The position numbers and the translations under genes were made by a program. The notes under the pieces were generated by a model. The model was given only the letters and a program-made list of their open reading frames with translations. It had not been told where the DNA came from and ran no database searches. From the NCBI RefSeq assembly GCF_000003605.2, contig NW_003114462.1, positions 243,841 through 307,840 on the forward strand: DNA of 64,000 nt, read 5' to 3'. The stretch is from Saccoglossus kowalevskii. Lineage: Eukaryota > Hemichordata > Enteropneusta > Harrimaniidae. This document shows positions 12,901-25,814 of this stretch, one piece after another. Position 1 is the first letter of the stretch. Every line of letters begins with the position of its first letter.

Positions 12901-15900
12901 ATAATCTACTTTTTAATCACTTTTGTAAGTTAAAATATTCTTTTATAATAAAGAACATCCGTATTAATGACACATGGGTACAAGGGAAAAAAATAGTGAC
13001 ATGTATTATTATTAGTAGAAATTCTATATAAGGTTCACAGCTCTATGGTTATTGTGGATATCAATAATACTATGAAGTTATTAGGAGAATACCTCAAAGT
13101 ATGCACCAAGAAAGTACAGCGGTATCGACCGACGCGCATTCACATGAGTGCATATTTTGAGGTATTTTAGTAATAACCTTATTATTATACATTTTTTTCC
13201 GTCCAAGGATACATCATGGGAATGCGGCAATCTAAAAAGTTTAGAACAAAATCAGCGAACTTCTTTGTGTGGAGACTGGTCAAACCCTGATAACAGCCAT
13301 GTTTGTTTTTATTATTAGAGAATGCTTACGCATTTCCTAATATGGTAGGATGAAAATACCCCGTAAAATACCGCAAAAATACGGCACGTAGTAATTTATG
13401 GCGTATAATAATAGTAATAATAATAATATTAGTATTTATATTATGCTCCATTGGGTAGCGTGCCTAGCCGACAACCTTCCACGCTGTGCTCGTGACAATT
13501 TGCAAGTATTCTTTGTTCCCAATAACTTTGTTTTACCACTGTAATTTATGAGCATCTAACAATTTCATATATTACATCAGAAGTTTCCAATTTAGCTGAT
13601 TTTTACTGTGATTCTATTCATATGTTAATCTTCAAGTTCATTACTGCACTGGTGAATGCCTTTTTTTCTCTCGAGACTATAAATAAAGAAGATGTTTTTT
13701 ACATAACATTGGTAAACTACTAAAAATCATCAATGGACCACATTTAATCCCAGTTTAGAATAACATCAGAGCTTGTAGGATACAATCCAGACTACCAACA
13801 CTAAGGCAAACGAGCTGATCCAGGAATAAAGAAAAGGAAAGTCAACACAGACATTGACTCTACCACAACTCACATGACCACCGCACCTGTAACTGAACAA
13901 TGCATGCCCGTCACTAGAAAGTGTAAACTTCCACTTACAATCTGGAATGCAAGATCTATTTGCAACAAAGCGCCTCAATTTATATGACAGAAAAAGACGA
14001 CAATCAGCTGACTGTGTTTTTACTCGAGTTTGGCACATTGTCTGAGAAATATGTTTCATACAAAGGACATCTGCTGATTGTTGGCGACTTTAACTGTCGA
14101 CAACATCATTGACTCATACAACCTACGACAGTGGCTGCAGGAGCCAACCCATATTTACAGTCAGATTTGGACTTATATATAACTAACTCTGATGCCTGCC
14201 AGTCTGGAACTCTCCGATCATATGCCAGTTTTTGCACATGTACAACTTCAGAAGCCTTCGCACTGTAGACGCCAAGTCGTATATAGTTGTTCATGTTCTA
14301 TTTTTACAACTGAATTTTTCAAGGACCCTGACTCCAACCAGTGCTTTCATCAACCAGTTTCAAATTTACACTGAACCATTGTAACATACAATAACCAGAT
14401 GCCAAATGGTATACAACCCATAAACCTATCGTAGGGCTGCAGTGAGTGGATGGCGTGAAACCAAACTTCAAATCTAACATCAAATTTACAAAGACTCCTG
14501 TCGCAATGTTAATAAATTAATTCGTGAGGCCGAGTCAAATTACTATACCAGTCTTGTGAAAGAAAAATGCCGTCAATCAGAGAAGGTTATTTCGGACTGT
14601 ATCTAGCTTGTTCGCCAAACCAACCAACATAACTACTTAAGACTTGTAACGATTCACTACTTCCAATTATATCAACTATTGTACAGTGCTGTATCTGCAA
14701 TCTGCAAGCCTCTACTGAAGAAGCCAACTCATTGCCGCAATGCACTTAATAACTACCGTGCTGTTTCTAACTTACCCTTTCCTTCTAAAGTCTTAGAGGA
14801 TTGTTGGTACTCAACTAACTGATTTTCTTACTGACAACCACTACAATCTGCATACTGGAAGTACCACAGCACTGAATCAGTCCTCCTGAAAGTTGACAAT
14901 GACATGTGTTCACAAATAAACAATGGAATCTATGTCTTGCTCACCTTACTCGATCTATCAGCTGCATTTGACACTACTGACCATCATGTATTACTCAACA
15001 GATTGTCTTAGTACCACTGACATGGCCCCTAAATAGTTTAAATCATATGTGGAACATCGATTCCAGTCTGTTCCCATTGGAGGCACTACAAGTAAACAAT
15101 CGCAACAACAACTTGGGGTATTTGACCTTATACCATTTGCATATCTCCATTAGACAATCTCATTCGTCAACACAACCTACAGTATCACCCGTATGCAGAT
15201 GACAATCAGTTGTATCTTGCTCTTCATCAGGAAATACCCTTGTCATACTTTAATTTATGTAATACCCACTGCCAAACTTGATTTTGGACTTCCAGAAAAT
15301 TATTTGAACTTCCAGAAAATACACTTCAAAACACGGCTACTAGAATCATCAGCGGTACTAAAAAATCAGAGCATATAATCCCAGTTCTACGAAAACTGCA
15401 TTGGCTTCCCGTTCGTCACAGAATGGAGTACAAAATATTCTGTTAATGAGTAAATCTTTAAACAGCCTTGTTCCAAACTACCTCTGTGATCCTTTTCATT
15501 TATATACATATTATCATGCACTTCGTTCCTCTAATAAGAACCTTATTTGCACCAAATGTAAATTGGAAACATATAACTTTGGAACACCCTCCCATCTGAC
15601 ACGCGTCAAGTCACTGATGTCAACTTATTTAGAAAAAGACTGAAAACATATTTTTTCTATAAAGCCTACAGCTTGATTGTCAAAGGAATCAGAATATTTT
15701 GTGCTGGGGAAGCTGCGCATAATAAAGTAAATATTTTTTTCAGAACCGCACAGAAGAGGCAATTTATGTTTATAATTTTGCACTTGTATAATGTGTCTGC
15801 CGCCATTCTACTAACAGACGTATGATCAATTAGTTCAATATATATGGTATATGGCAAACAATTGATATCATCTATGTAAACACCTGTATCACGTGCGTCG

Positions 15901-16554
15901 ACAAATTGTTGAATCTGATATTGGTTAACTTATTTTTGATGAGATAAGATAACATGTACCTGGTGATTAAAGTGTTGTTTGTCATTTGAGTGTTTGGAAA
16001 AACATGGTTGAATAATAATTACGAAATGTCACTGATATATTCATATAATGTTTTGCCCTTAGCATGTATAAACGATTCGTCTTGTATTCATGGGCAGTGC
16101 GTTTCTGGAATCTGCAATTGTGATGACACTCAGTGGACAAAGAATGAGCAGACTCTAACATGCACTTCAGGTATGGTGTAATATTTAATACCACGGTCGA
16201 AAATGCCCAGTCGTGGAAACACCCTATTCATATAAATTGTTATATGTATTAAAATAAAACTTTTAATTATTGAATGAAATTACAGGAGCTGTACCGGGAA
16301 TTGAACGCAATATGAATGTTCGCCATGGTCTCTTCTATAAAGAAGCAGAAGACATGATGGTCACTGGTGCTGTCCCACTGTCAAGTCTCTATACAAAGAC
16401 AGTTATCCTGTGCGCTCAGAAATGTGTGTCAAACAGTCTGTGTAGAAGTTTTCAGTTCGAAAATACTTTGACATATCTATGTGAACTATTCTCAGAACTT
16501 TTAGTGAGAGACCAACTTGTAGCAAGTCAATACGTTCAGTACTATAGAACGTAA
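9925..16554 (+). CDS. gene A: secreted pentraxin x2, EGF-like x3, PAN/apple protein
   Basis: Predicted exons are 9925-9976, 10072-10698, 11185-11796, 12525-12629, 12766-12873, 16063-16170 and 16286-16554. The joined length is 1881 nt, an exact multiple of three (626 aa plus stop). Every intron is phase 1 with GT..AG borders, typical of shuffled extracellular modules. Order: signal peptide (aa 1-17, hydrophobic LVLFFYFL), pentraxin/LamG 1 (18-226), pentraxin/LamG 2 (227-430), three six-cysteine EGF-like repeats (431-537), PAN/apple (538-626). The protein is probably secreted; sugar or pathogen-surface binding and clotting- or adhesion-like roles are inferences from the domains. Gene B has the same plan with one more EGF exon. 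Intron 5 is 3.2 kb and holds a fold-back repeat and a LINE. I do not know a named orthologue. Confidence 0.85.
10072..10698 (+). CDS. gene A exon 2: first pentraxin domain
   Basis: The whole domain is one exon of 627 nt, the same length as in gene B. It carries the pentraxin signature H-x-C-x-[ST]-W-x-[ST] as HVCVTWKS, and GQEQDTLGGGFDVNQ, which matches the Glu-Gln-Asp...Gln calcium ligands of C-reactive protein (Glu147 position is Asp). The acceptor is ttgattgcag and the donor is gtgagt. By analogy with pentraxins this domain should bind a ligand through calcium. Confidence 0.85.
11185..11796 (+). CDS. gene A exon 3: second pentraxin domain, calcium motif lost
   Basis: A 612-nt exon that keeps the fold signature HVCMSWES, the GGGRLVIGQ strand and the FNIWDSVLT strand. 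At the calcium site it reads GQMQLSFGG instead of GQEQD, so the acidic ligands are missing. It may serve as a structural or differently specific partner of the first domain. Confidence 0.82.
12525..12873 (+). CDS. gene A exons 4-5: EGF-like repeats 1 and 2
   Basis: Exon 4 (12525-12629) reads ECDRDAECAYGIC...CIC and ends NKCT; exon 5 (12766-12873) reads ECTTDSSCVNGQC...CNC and ends LTCIS. Each has six cysteines in the order C-x5-C-x4-C-x(4-7)-C-x-C-x(12-13)-C and is bounded by phase-1 introns. The two represent the shorter type I (ends NKCT) and longer type II (ends TLTC) that alternate in gene B. Confidence 0.8.
13075..13403 (+). repeat. fold-back repeat, copy in gene A intron 5
   Basis: Positions 13075-13179 form an imperfect hairpin: the left arm begins aagttattaggag and the right arm ends ttagtaataacctt. 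The following ~225 bp (to 13403) matches the sequence after the related hairpin at 38671-38799. It looks like a non-autonomous mobile repeat; no ORF is present. Confidence 0.7.
13920..15665 (+). mobile_element. CR1/L2-type LINE relic in gene A intron 5
   Basis: Conserved pieces appear in ORF2 order. Endonuclease-like pieces are WNARSICNKAPQF (about 13940) and LLIVGDFNC (14070-14098). RT pieces are KPLLKKP then NYRAVSNLPFPSKVLED (14707-14803), LDLSAAFDTTDHHVLLN (14950-15000) and YADDNQLYLAL (15190-15222). C-terminal pieces are LHWLPVRHRMEYKI (15396-15437) and LFRKRLKTYFF (about 15626-15660). The catalytic YADD survives, but many stops, shifts and internal losses break the frame and the 5' part is missing. 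It is inserted in the host gene's transcription direction. The NYRxVSNLPF and HWLPVRHR motifs favour the CR1/L2 group. Confidence 0.85.
16063..16170 (+). CDS. gene A exon 6: EGF-like repeat 3
   Basis: Type-II repeat reading ACINDSSCIHGQC...CNC and ending LTCTS. It is closest to gene B exon 7. The type-I repeat that precedes the equivalent exon in gene B is missing here; its place is taken by the large repeat-filled intron 5. Confidence 0.8.
16286..16554 (+). CDS. gene A exon 7: PAN/apple domain and stop
   Basis: The acceptor attacag is followed by GAVPGIERNMN. The core LCAQKCVSNSLCRSFQFE then C-x-L-F matches the PAN/apple cysteine pattern (C..C....C..F.f......C.L). It ends YVQYYRT and TAA. 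PAN domains bind proteins or carbohydrates in blood-clotting factors and in many invertebrate secreted proteins. Confidence 0.83.
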
Positions 16555-19325
16555 TCTACCGTGTCAGATGTGAGTTTAATCGATTCAGATAATTATTGCT
16601 ACATGTTATTATTCGAGTCCTGCCTGATGTGTCATGTTTTATAGGGTATTAAGTTACGTACACTTTGGATAACTTTCTTACATTGTACATATGTATCCGA
16701 TTCATATATATTCTGTACAATTGATCAGTGTTGGTTGTGTAATTCCGAATAATTATTGATAATTAGTGCACGGTTGCAGTTACTACTCCACTCTATAAGT
16801 TTCTGCAGCGTTTGCTCAAGCACAGACGTGATTATTATACTAATTTTCAAATACAGACTGTAGATACATCTTACATCCGTGGTTGTCCATTCAGTTTGTT
16901 TTTCTAAGAAACGTATATTTATCAGTGATGTTAAAATGGTTTCATGCTTAAATATCCTACCATTTAAGAATGCTGTACGAATTAGTTCGAATTCTATCAT
17001 TTACGTGTTTATTACATTATGTAAATAAACAAATTCCAGTACAATCTCGTCATGCCAAGTATTCAAACTAAAGTTAATAAACTAATTATTATTTCCAATA
17101 AACTCCATCTTGTACTTCTTGTTAAGTCCAATTACAAATTGTCATTATTTACGTTTGGTAAAATTGAAATAAAGTTTTTTTGTGTACCCAACATTTTGCG
17201 TATCTTTCAAAACATTTCTAAGAACAATAGTGGCAAACCTGTACAAACTCTGAAAGCAGTCCGATACCATATTGCTCATATGGGCTGATATAGAATTTAT
17301 GAAATGCATATCACTTGTGTTACGTCACACCTTTATTACGTGTATCAGTATCTGATAATGTTTCTAATTACAATGATTTATAAAAAAAATCACAGCTATT
17401 CAACGTGTTAGAAAACAAAGTTTTGTGGCGACAAACCACACACAACATGAGTAAATTAGTTTAGTTCGATCCAAAATACGAACAAAGGATTCAAAACCTC
17501 CATGAAATAGTGAAGTCGGGCGAGCAAACTATTGCAGAACTATTTTTTTCATGTTGGCTCAAGGAGACAAAGAAAAGGTGAAAATGTTCAAAATGTTCGT
17601 ACTTTTTTATTGCCTTTATGCGTATTTATTTGTGAGGCCTGAGTAAGTAGTGATTACAATATTCAGCTGCACTACTATTCTATAGTCTAAATGGTATATT
17701 TTCTGATACTATAGCCTACCTACTAGGTATCAGTCTGCAGGCATCATACCTCTGACCTTCTCTTTTGACAGGGTTATCCCAACTGTCGTCGCCCGCAGTC
17801 ACGGTTGTCTGGTTCGTCAATCTTCATCAGTTCATGATTTTGGTTCTTGCATATTTCTAAGGCAATCAAATTGTTTTTTTTTAAATCAAAGCAGCCTACA
17901 ATATTTTCTCCCATAGAGTCAGTCCCTGACATTCTATCCCTTGCAGTGATGTTTTGCACCTTGTAAGTGAATATTTTATACCATGAATACCATGTAAAAT
18001 AATAATATGTGTGCAATAAATAATCAAATACAAAAATCCATGTTGTCACCTCGACCATTTACCTGTATTACCGCTTTTTTTCTCTTAAAAAAAATAGAAT
18101 ATCGAGCATATGTATGTACTTTACTTATATGTATGTAAAGTGATTCAATGAATTACTAATGGGGCTAATACCAAATTATCGGACATACCTTAGGAACATG
18201 TGGTGTAACCCGTTTTCTATTAGACATCTTTCATATTGCAAACACACAAATGGGAACTGTGTTCACAATAAAACAAAAGGTATACAATATTTACACATTG
18301 GGGGCGCTGTTGTCATTGTCAATGACATCATTTGTTGTTGCCTCAATGATGTTTTGTCGTTGATCGACAACTCATGTCAGTTCTCATTAAGTTTGTAAAG
18401 CGTGTATATTCAGCTAATATATGCTGAGGTAGTCAATACTGAAGGCCCTGACTATTACAAGTAAACAAACTGTGATATTGATAGCTTTCATTGCGAATTT
18501 CATTGAAAATTTAATATCTTTAATAATTTAGTAATTTATTCTTGTAGCACGGTGCACACTCGTCTTGTAATCTAACAAATCACAATAGTTTACTATAAGT
18601 GTTCAACAAAGAACACCTCGTGATATCAGCTCATTTAAAAGCACAATATCAAAGGCGTGGCCTTTATTGTCTAGCGTGTTGTTGTAGGAAAGACTTCTTT
18701 AGGTCTTAATTCGAAAAAGATACAACCATCATTTTATTAGGGATTATAAACAATGATAATCATACGTAAAAAACAAGACTGAAAACAAGAGTGTCTACAG
18801 GGAATTATTGTCCATTGTCCACAAGTCTTATTGTCCATTGCAGAATCGTATAGTCTTCTCCTGATAGAACAAAACAATTTCAACATAGTTATACTGCTCA
18901 TATGAAATTGTATGATCCTCAATAGATTCTAATCTAGAAACATCTGAGATGATTACCTAAAATGTTCATTTTATAGGGCAGTTGCGTGTTTGAAGATGAT
19001 TGCATTGAACGCAAATATGCAATCGTTCAGTGTTTGTGTAACAAATAAGCCGTATGTTTGTCATTACTCAATGCTCGTCCATTATTCATCATTCGCCCCC
19101 TGTACCGATGTACCAATGTTTCACATCAGAGCAGAACAATCCTTCTGTTCAAGGTATGCAGGTATGTAAAAGTTGCTCGCTTTCTTTCTTCCGTTTACGC
19201 CCCCATCGTTCAACTGTAATAAGTAAACACATTTTACAGTCTCTGTAATTACTAGACAAATCTCATGAGCACGGCAATGATACAGGCTTCATCATTCTGT
19301 AATTATGTTATGTTGTTCAGTCCGA
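16555..19325. other. gene A 3' flank and intergenic DNA
   Basis: The first AATAAA after the gene A stop is at 17024-17029, with more at about 17168; either could end the transcript. Beyond about 17.3 kb there is no recognisable gene. A short coding-like stretch with an in-frame stop near 17444-17560 could not be assigned. Confidence 0.45.
17024..17029 (+). terminator. candidate poly(A) signal of gene A
   Basis: AATAAA 470 bp after the stop codon. No closer canonical signal was seen. Use is not proven. Confidence 0.4.
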
Positions 19326-20060
19326 AAAATGGGGACTTGTTTTGACCCTTGTGCGTCCGTGCGTCAGTGCATGTGTGCGTCCGTGCGTTCGTCCAGACAT
19401 GTATCTTAGACATGCTTGGACCAATCACAATCAAACTTCATACATCATACATAGATTATACATATGCACATCAATTTGTTTCACAATCCGAATGGCGGCC
19501 ATTTTTGTGCTGAAAACTTATCAAAATCAAGCATTTCTCAGCTGTTACAGATGGATTTTGTTCAAACTTGGTATATACATTAGACATTATTGGTCCTTGA
19601 TGTTAGTCATTTTGTTTTTAAGATAAGATTCAAAATGGCCGACTGGCGGTCATTTTTCTTTAATGAATATTGTTCTAGCGCTATATCTCTGACTTGCTTT
19701 GACTAATTATGTTCAAATTTTAGATATTCAATATATATCTTGTCATAGATATGCAGATACATTGGTTTTACGACCTTATTCAAAATGGCCGTATGGTGGC
19801 CATTTCTGTGCTAAGAATCATCAAATATCAAGTATTTCTGGCATTTATGGATGGATGATGGACACTATGTGTTCCTGAGGTACTTTATTGTATTTTTCAG
19901 ATCGAATTCAAAATGACTGACTGGCGGCCATTTTGTTTTAATGAATGGGCTGCTAGAGCCATATTTCTGACATGTTTTGTCTGATTACGTTCAAATTTTA
20001 TATATTCATTATATACCATGTTATAGATATATACATGTATTCAAAATATCTGATTTTGTT
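19326..20060 (+). repeat. dispersed repeat with two ~280-300 bp internal copies
   Basis: It starts with a GTGCGTCC minisatellite (19350-19393). Two related units follow, at about 19490-19790 and 19790-20060. Both carry ATGGCGGCCATTT-like and TTCAAAATGRCYGACTGGCGG-like blocks, at 19492 and 19793 and at 19629 and 19907. No coding potential. A short similar stretch may occur at 28857-28880. Confidence 0.7.
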
Positions 20061-21887
20061 TCTCAATATGGACAGGTACTCGTTTGACGATCAGATACAA
20101 ATGCCAATTATTTTAATCATCATAATCATATTCCTGACATGGTTATATTCCAGCTATATTACTATAAACAAAACTAAGGGGAAATGTACCATGCATGGCT
20201 TTATATTACTGTAACTATAGTTTTAGCAGATGGATATTGTGAACACTTACTCCCAATAACAGAATGCGCAAATGTCTAATAATCAGTTTTTCGAGTGCAG
20301 AACGGAATGCACTAACTAGTCTGTAAAACGTGACAATCGCGTGCACATTTATAATAGGTGTAGTAACATATGTGTGCACTAAGGCGAACTTCATAACACC
20401 AATATTCTGCTAAGATAAACTCATGTTGGCTACTACTATTTCACACGACAACAAAGGTACCTGTAGCTAGTTAAAACCGGTTCGGAATTGTGAATTTGTA
20501 TTTACATAATAACAAATAATCCATTGAATAGGATGTAAATGTTAATACCTAATACAAAGCATTATTAGATGTGAATACGTAATACAGTAGGGCTTTACAT
20601 TTTAAAGCAAATGACAATGTGTTTGAAGGCACAATCAATAACACAGACAGGTGTTAGAAATTCCACACATGTGATTTCGATATAATATAATGTATCGAGC
20701 CTTTTCAATCTACGTAAATTATTAAAATGCAGCTATTCAATTTCACAAAATGTAGAAACAGAAGGTGTCACAATCAGTTATATTTGGCAGGGGTTGTTCT
20801 TAATACAGTGTTCAAGAAAATTCAAGAACATTTAAGTGTGCTAAGATGCCACCGTTTTTGGCACATGCAAACCGAGGCTATTATATAACGTACTACTACA
20901 ATATTGGGGTATTAACTTTTTCGCGTCAACGTGTACTATGTTTTTTTCTCTAACAAATGGTATCGTTTAGGCTGATTATACATTTGGAATGTTGAAAACT
21001 GTGAAGATACACTATACAAAATATATTGAGACGTTTTTTTATATGTGTTACATGTGCGTGGTTTGTGTACATTTGAATTCATTTGGTACATAATTTTATC
21101 TTCTATAGTACGTTTTAGGAAATTGTGCGCAATTTAATTTGATTATTACTTTCACATGCATAAGAGTGTTACTATTTGACGGTAAAGTAATATATATGCA
21201 TTTTGATTTTCACACTTTGTAGCTGGCTTGAAGATTATTTCTAATACCAGTTTACAATGAAAAAAGTGTAATTTACTTATTTTAATATCTTGTGATTATT
21301 TAAGTTTTTCAATTAAGAAACGCTGTACAGTATTTGTATTTTTACGGGAAACGAAAATTACTTCAGTTGCCATTTATTCGAATCAATTCCGTTTTGATCA
21401 AAACAGAGTAGGCGACCTGCGAAAACATGAGTTAGTCTTGCTAGTGAAACCAGACAAAGAAATCAGACATTGCATGTGTTTTCGTATTTCGTCATAAGGA
21501 TGAGTAAGGTGATCTTATGTCTTTGTTTCTTTCATTAAGAGGAGTGTTTTCCATGGGAACAACTTGTGTTTAACCCGATTAGGTTACCATATATTTTCTT
21601 ACACATTACTTGAATTGATGTACATCAACTAAAGTGGGTTTCAATAATAATTGACAATGTTAATAATAACTATAATTTGGACACATGTGTTTTACTCCTA
21701 GAATATTCATTAGGTTTGTTTTAGAGTATCCAGCTGTGACGACACGATGTTGTCAGGTCAGTAATCTCTACATCAGGAATAATGTAACATCTAGTAATTT
21801 GAATATGTTCAAATGTTCTGCCGTTAAAATAATAAATCCAAGCTCAGTACTTGTTTAATTTTAACGTGTATCCAAATCACAAAAAAA
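20061..21887. other. no gene recognised
   Basis: AT-rich intergenic sequence; no domain, splice-bounded exon or repeat unit was recognised. Confidence 0.5.
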
Positions 21888-22150
21888 GGAGTTTTACTCT
21901 GCAATTGTAAGAATTGTGAATAGTTGCTATAGTCTCTTTCACAAGGAAGCGGAAGACACGGTGGTTCCTGCCGTCGTCCAACTTTCAAGTATACAAAAAC
22001 AGTTATTCAATGCGCTTAGAATTCTCTTTAAATCAGTGTCTGTAGACGCTTTCAGTTCAAAAACAATTTGGTAAATATGAATTATCTTCAAAGCTTTTAG
22101 TGAAGGACAAATTTTTCGCAATTCATTACGTTCAATACTATAATAATGTA
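21888..22150 (+). pseudogene. decayed PAN/apple exon of a lost paralogue
   Basis: Nucleotide alignment with gene A exon 7 runs over the whole exon. Both share aaggag at the acceptor, ctctttcacaaggaagcgga against ctcttctataaagaagcaga, then ttttcagttc, ttttagtga and tacgttca-tacta. Several small indels and substitutions destroy the frame. It marks the 3' end of a third tandem copy, between genes A and B. Confidence 0.75.
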
Positions 22151-24587
22151 CCTTGTGAAATGAATTGGTAGGTAAATGAGATAAATCATTGTAGCTACCT
22201 GTTATTTGGTGATTTCCGATTCGATTATTATGCCTCATAGTTATTTTTGTACATTACTGGTTATGTCTAGTTTCGTATAAACAGATTGTGTACGACTCAA
22301 TCTTCTAAAGCTCGCTCTACGCAATTTGTGGAAAGTTGGCATTAGTACAGTTTTTTATTATAATGAATACCGAATTTATGACTCTGAATATACGTATCCC
22401 CAAAAAATCTTTTCTGATACGGATCATGTGAATTAAAATCGATTAGGTCTACCTCACATTTTTGCATTGCAATGAACTGGGTCTCCAAAAAACAAGCACG
22501 GCATTTAGGCAACTTAAATCAACGGTTAATGAATATAACTGTACAAGAAGAAAGGTTTTTGGTTTCGACGATGTAGAAACCTATAATACACACATGTGTG
22601 TATGGGCTGTTGACCTCGGTCACATACATTATAATTATACCATTTATATTACGTAGCTTATGATTATTATGTGTTTCATTTTCCTTTTTCTTGCCATTTA
22701 TGACACTTGAAAAATAGCTAAATGTTTCTTTATTTATTTCTTTATTATTCCATGAGAATGAACTCCGGTGATATGTAAATAAATGTAATCTATTTTCTAA
22801 TCAGACAGAAGTGGTGGTGACTAATTAGTGAGTTCGTTAGCGACATGTGTCTGGCTTAAATTGACATGCTTTGTCTGTTTACCTTTTTCAACTAGCAGTT
22901 AATGTTGGCGCTGACAGTTGTGTTATAATCTTCAATCAACCGTTGCATGACGTGATTTTCATAAATTTTCTCCATAATTAATCAAGGTTCAATCAATATT
23001 GATTTGCTATGCTAATTGCGTATTAATACCATTGGCGACTACATTGCCTCCTAAACAGTATCTTGAGTATGTTTATGATGGATGTCCCACCCGAGTAACA
23101 CAGGAAACCTTTGCAGTGAAACACGCCCACGGAGTTGGTGCCGACAGTCACGTACACCCTCTCGTTCCCTAATTGTCAGGCAAATCATTTTTTATACTTG
23201 TGATGTGTTATTATAACTCATATGAGCAATATGTTTTTCTACACAAGAACAAGTAAAGTGGAAATGACACACAGAACCGTATATTGGTCATTACGTGTAT
23301 TGTGTAAATTATTAAGGTACGTAACTTCATCGAAAACGACGTCAAAGTACTTTTAGCTGCTTCTCACCACCATCATTATTCGTTGATGTTCTCTGTATTC
23401 ATATTATTATTCATTTTACAAACAGAAACGACGTCACTGTACGTTTAGCTGCTTCCCATCATCATTATTCGTTGATGTTCACTGTATTCATATCATTATT
23501 CATTTTACAAAAGCATTCATATGCATGAATGCGTTGTGTTTCCTGTGCACTTTGTTGTGTTTGTGTCAAAATTGTATTGCATGTTCAATGTGGAAATCCT
23601 CTATTCAGCAAAAAACTGAAATGACGTTATTTGCGCTGCAATACTTTCAATGATTCGCACAATAAAAACGGACTGTTAAGTAAGACAGGTAGTTGAATCA
23701 TATGTATTCAACAGAGTAACATATAACGCTGATTATAGAACTTTCGTCTGTTTAGAAAATAACGTATACTTAAAAGACATATTCGTTAGAAAAGTGTTTA
23801 GAAGTGACATATCACATTTACTCAGTTCATTCCCTGTTCACAGTTGTGCAAACTGTTGCTATGGCAGCTTCATGACCGCTATGTTCTATATTCCAGTATA
23901 CTCAATATTACGTCGATTAATTTATGCTCTGCCATGGTATGGATATATACTTGACTGTAGAAATATGGACATCTCATTACTCTGGGAAAGGTTGACCACA
24001 TAACTTTAATAGTTAAATGCATATCAATAAGCCCATATGTCACCACTTCGTCTATATTATATTTTGATTTCTTTGAACATAATAAATTTCGCCTGTTTGG
24101 GAATTTATATTGACCTCACACGGGTTTCAATCTTTTCAGCCAGTACGACCGGTTTCATTATAAAGTTACTTGTATTACTTTTACATCTTGTTTTCCTGTA
24201 CATAATTAGTGATTTTGTGTTTTCTGTTTGTATATCTTCATTGTGCACTTTGATGCAATTGGTCACAGTTCGTGGAATGTGAAATTCATTCAAGAAACCA
24301 ATTAATCAATATGATGATAAGTCTATATTGTCGCGGTGATTTTGTCTTCCGTGCTATCCATATTTTAGATGTTTTGTGGAGATCGGTTATGAATTGCACA
24401 CATGAATACATCAATCGTAATTACAGGCTCACATACGAACATATAAACATAAAACACAATATTCCAACTCGCCACTCAACAATAGCGTATATATTGGGTA
24501 TATACTTGGTAAAACCTACAGAAAAAATCTCATCTTCATAGAATTGACAGAGATGCATTGTAAGGCCGCCTGCATTAACAATACTTA
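22151..24587. other. intergenic; contains a 92-bp tandem duplication
   Basis: No gene recognised. The stretch 23530-23760 has weak similarity to 28640-28790 and 35575-35680 (shared attgtattgca, then agcgctgattata-like). This may be an old copy of the 5' flank of the family; confidence in that is low. Confidence 0.4.
23334..23512 (+). repeat. ~92-bp tandem duplication
   Basis: Copy 1 is 23334-23425 and copy 2 is 23426-23512. Both run from aaacgacgtca through ttagctgctt and attattcgttgatgtt to cattttacaaa. There is one small length difference. Confidence 0.85.
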
Positions 24588-25802
24588 GGGGGTCTGAAGA
24601 TATCAGGAAGGGGTACCTGAAATTAATTTCATTTGCTGAGGAGGGCTTGAAATAAACTGTACTGTTCAGGGGGGACTTGAAAGTTTAATACACCATATTT
24701 AATACATGGCCTACATGGGTTGGATTTAAATGTTCACATTTTACAATGGGTTCAACAATACTTAACATGTCAACTTTAAGTGATATACTGTGTTCGTCAC
24801 AGACACCTGAGTAAAATAAATCAATTCAAAAACACTAAAGCTGGGAAATAGTATGTGAATAGTCAATTTTATTTTTTAATGCACGCAGCTTTGGTAATTG
24901 TTAAAGGTAAACAAGTTGATAGTTTTTTGGTAATTTTAATATTTTTAAATTGGCTAAACGTCATATTGATGGTGATCAGACTCCATCTCCATATTATCTG
25001 AATCATCACTGGATTCATCACTTTCCGTATTATTTTTTGGGGTTTCACAAGCATCAAGGATTGCTAAGAAGTTTTCAATTTCTTCTTCACTATCACATTC
25101 CAGACAATCTATTAACAGGAGGTACTTAAATGGTTCATTGTGAAATCTGTATATATACATACTGTAAATTTTATACCACATTTACTGGAATTTACTGTTT
25201 GCCTAATTTAGATAAGCTATGTTCTAATGCTTGTGTATGGGTCACAGTTCTGTCCATACATGGAAGCATATTGCAGGCAAGCTCACAGAGTTTTCTACTC
25301 CTTTAATTAATTAAATAATTATGAATTTAATATTTACATGAACTTTTTTTGTGTTGGCAGGTAAATTTTTCTTTCACACATTAATTATTTTCATGTTCTA
25401 AGTTTTATTGGGGTAAATTTAAAAAAAATGTTTGTTGACAGTATGTGATGTTGTCAGGGGTATGACTATCTAGCTATAATCATTCAGAACATTTCATGGT
25501 AACACGCATGGCTGTGGTAAGGGATGTTTCTTTTTATTCCATTTAGATAACTGTCTGTGGCCTATAATTGTTAAAATCAGTGTTGGATAGTCTGTTATCT
25601 TGTTGCCATGGGAACAAAACATTTGTCACCCATTTTGGCAAGTCGTAATTAACCCATATGTCGAGACTGTGAGATAGCTGTGTTTGGGGTGAATTTATTC
25701 GAAACATATAAGGAGGAGACTTAAAAATTCGACATCTGGTTTTGGGGGAGCCGGAAAAATTAGGGAGAAAAATCCATCTCTTCATCAGACCCCCCCCCCC
25801 CT
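24588..25802 (-). mobile_element. 1.2-kb DNA element with G-rich terminal inverted repeats
   Basis: The left end reads TAGGGGGTCTGAAGA. The right end, read on the minus strand, is TA, then a run of G, then TCTGATGAAGA. This gives inverted termini with a variable G run and TA at both outer edges. Inside are two minus-strand frames (25785-25543 and 25181-24954). No transposase motif was recognised, so it is probably a non-autonomous or unfamiliar TIR element. Its right end lies 13 bp from a pentraxin exon relic. Confidence 0.5.
24954..25181 (-). CDS. acidic open frame inside the TIR element
   Basis: A 75-residue frame whose last 45 residues are strongly acidic and Ser-rich (CDSEEEIENFLAILDAC, then NTESDESSDDSDNMEMES). 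This composition is unlike the random frames around it and could be the C-terminal piece of an element-encoded protein. No family was recognised, and no upstream exon was assigned. Confidence 0.25.
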   Translation of the reverse strand: MWYKIYSMYIYRFHNEPFKYLLLIDCLECDSEEEIENFLAILDACETPKNNTESDESSDDSDNMEMESDHHQYDV

Positions 25803-25814
25803 ATACATCTTTGA

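Noticed and set aside
17444-17600. Coding-like stretch (FDPKYEQRIQNLHEIVKSGE) after an in-frame stop
   Set aside because: Short, interrupted and unlike any family I know; could be chance or an old fragment.
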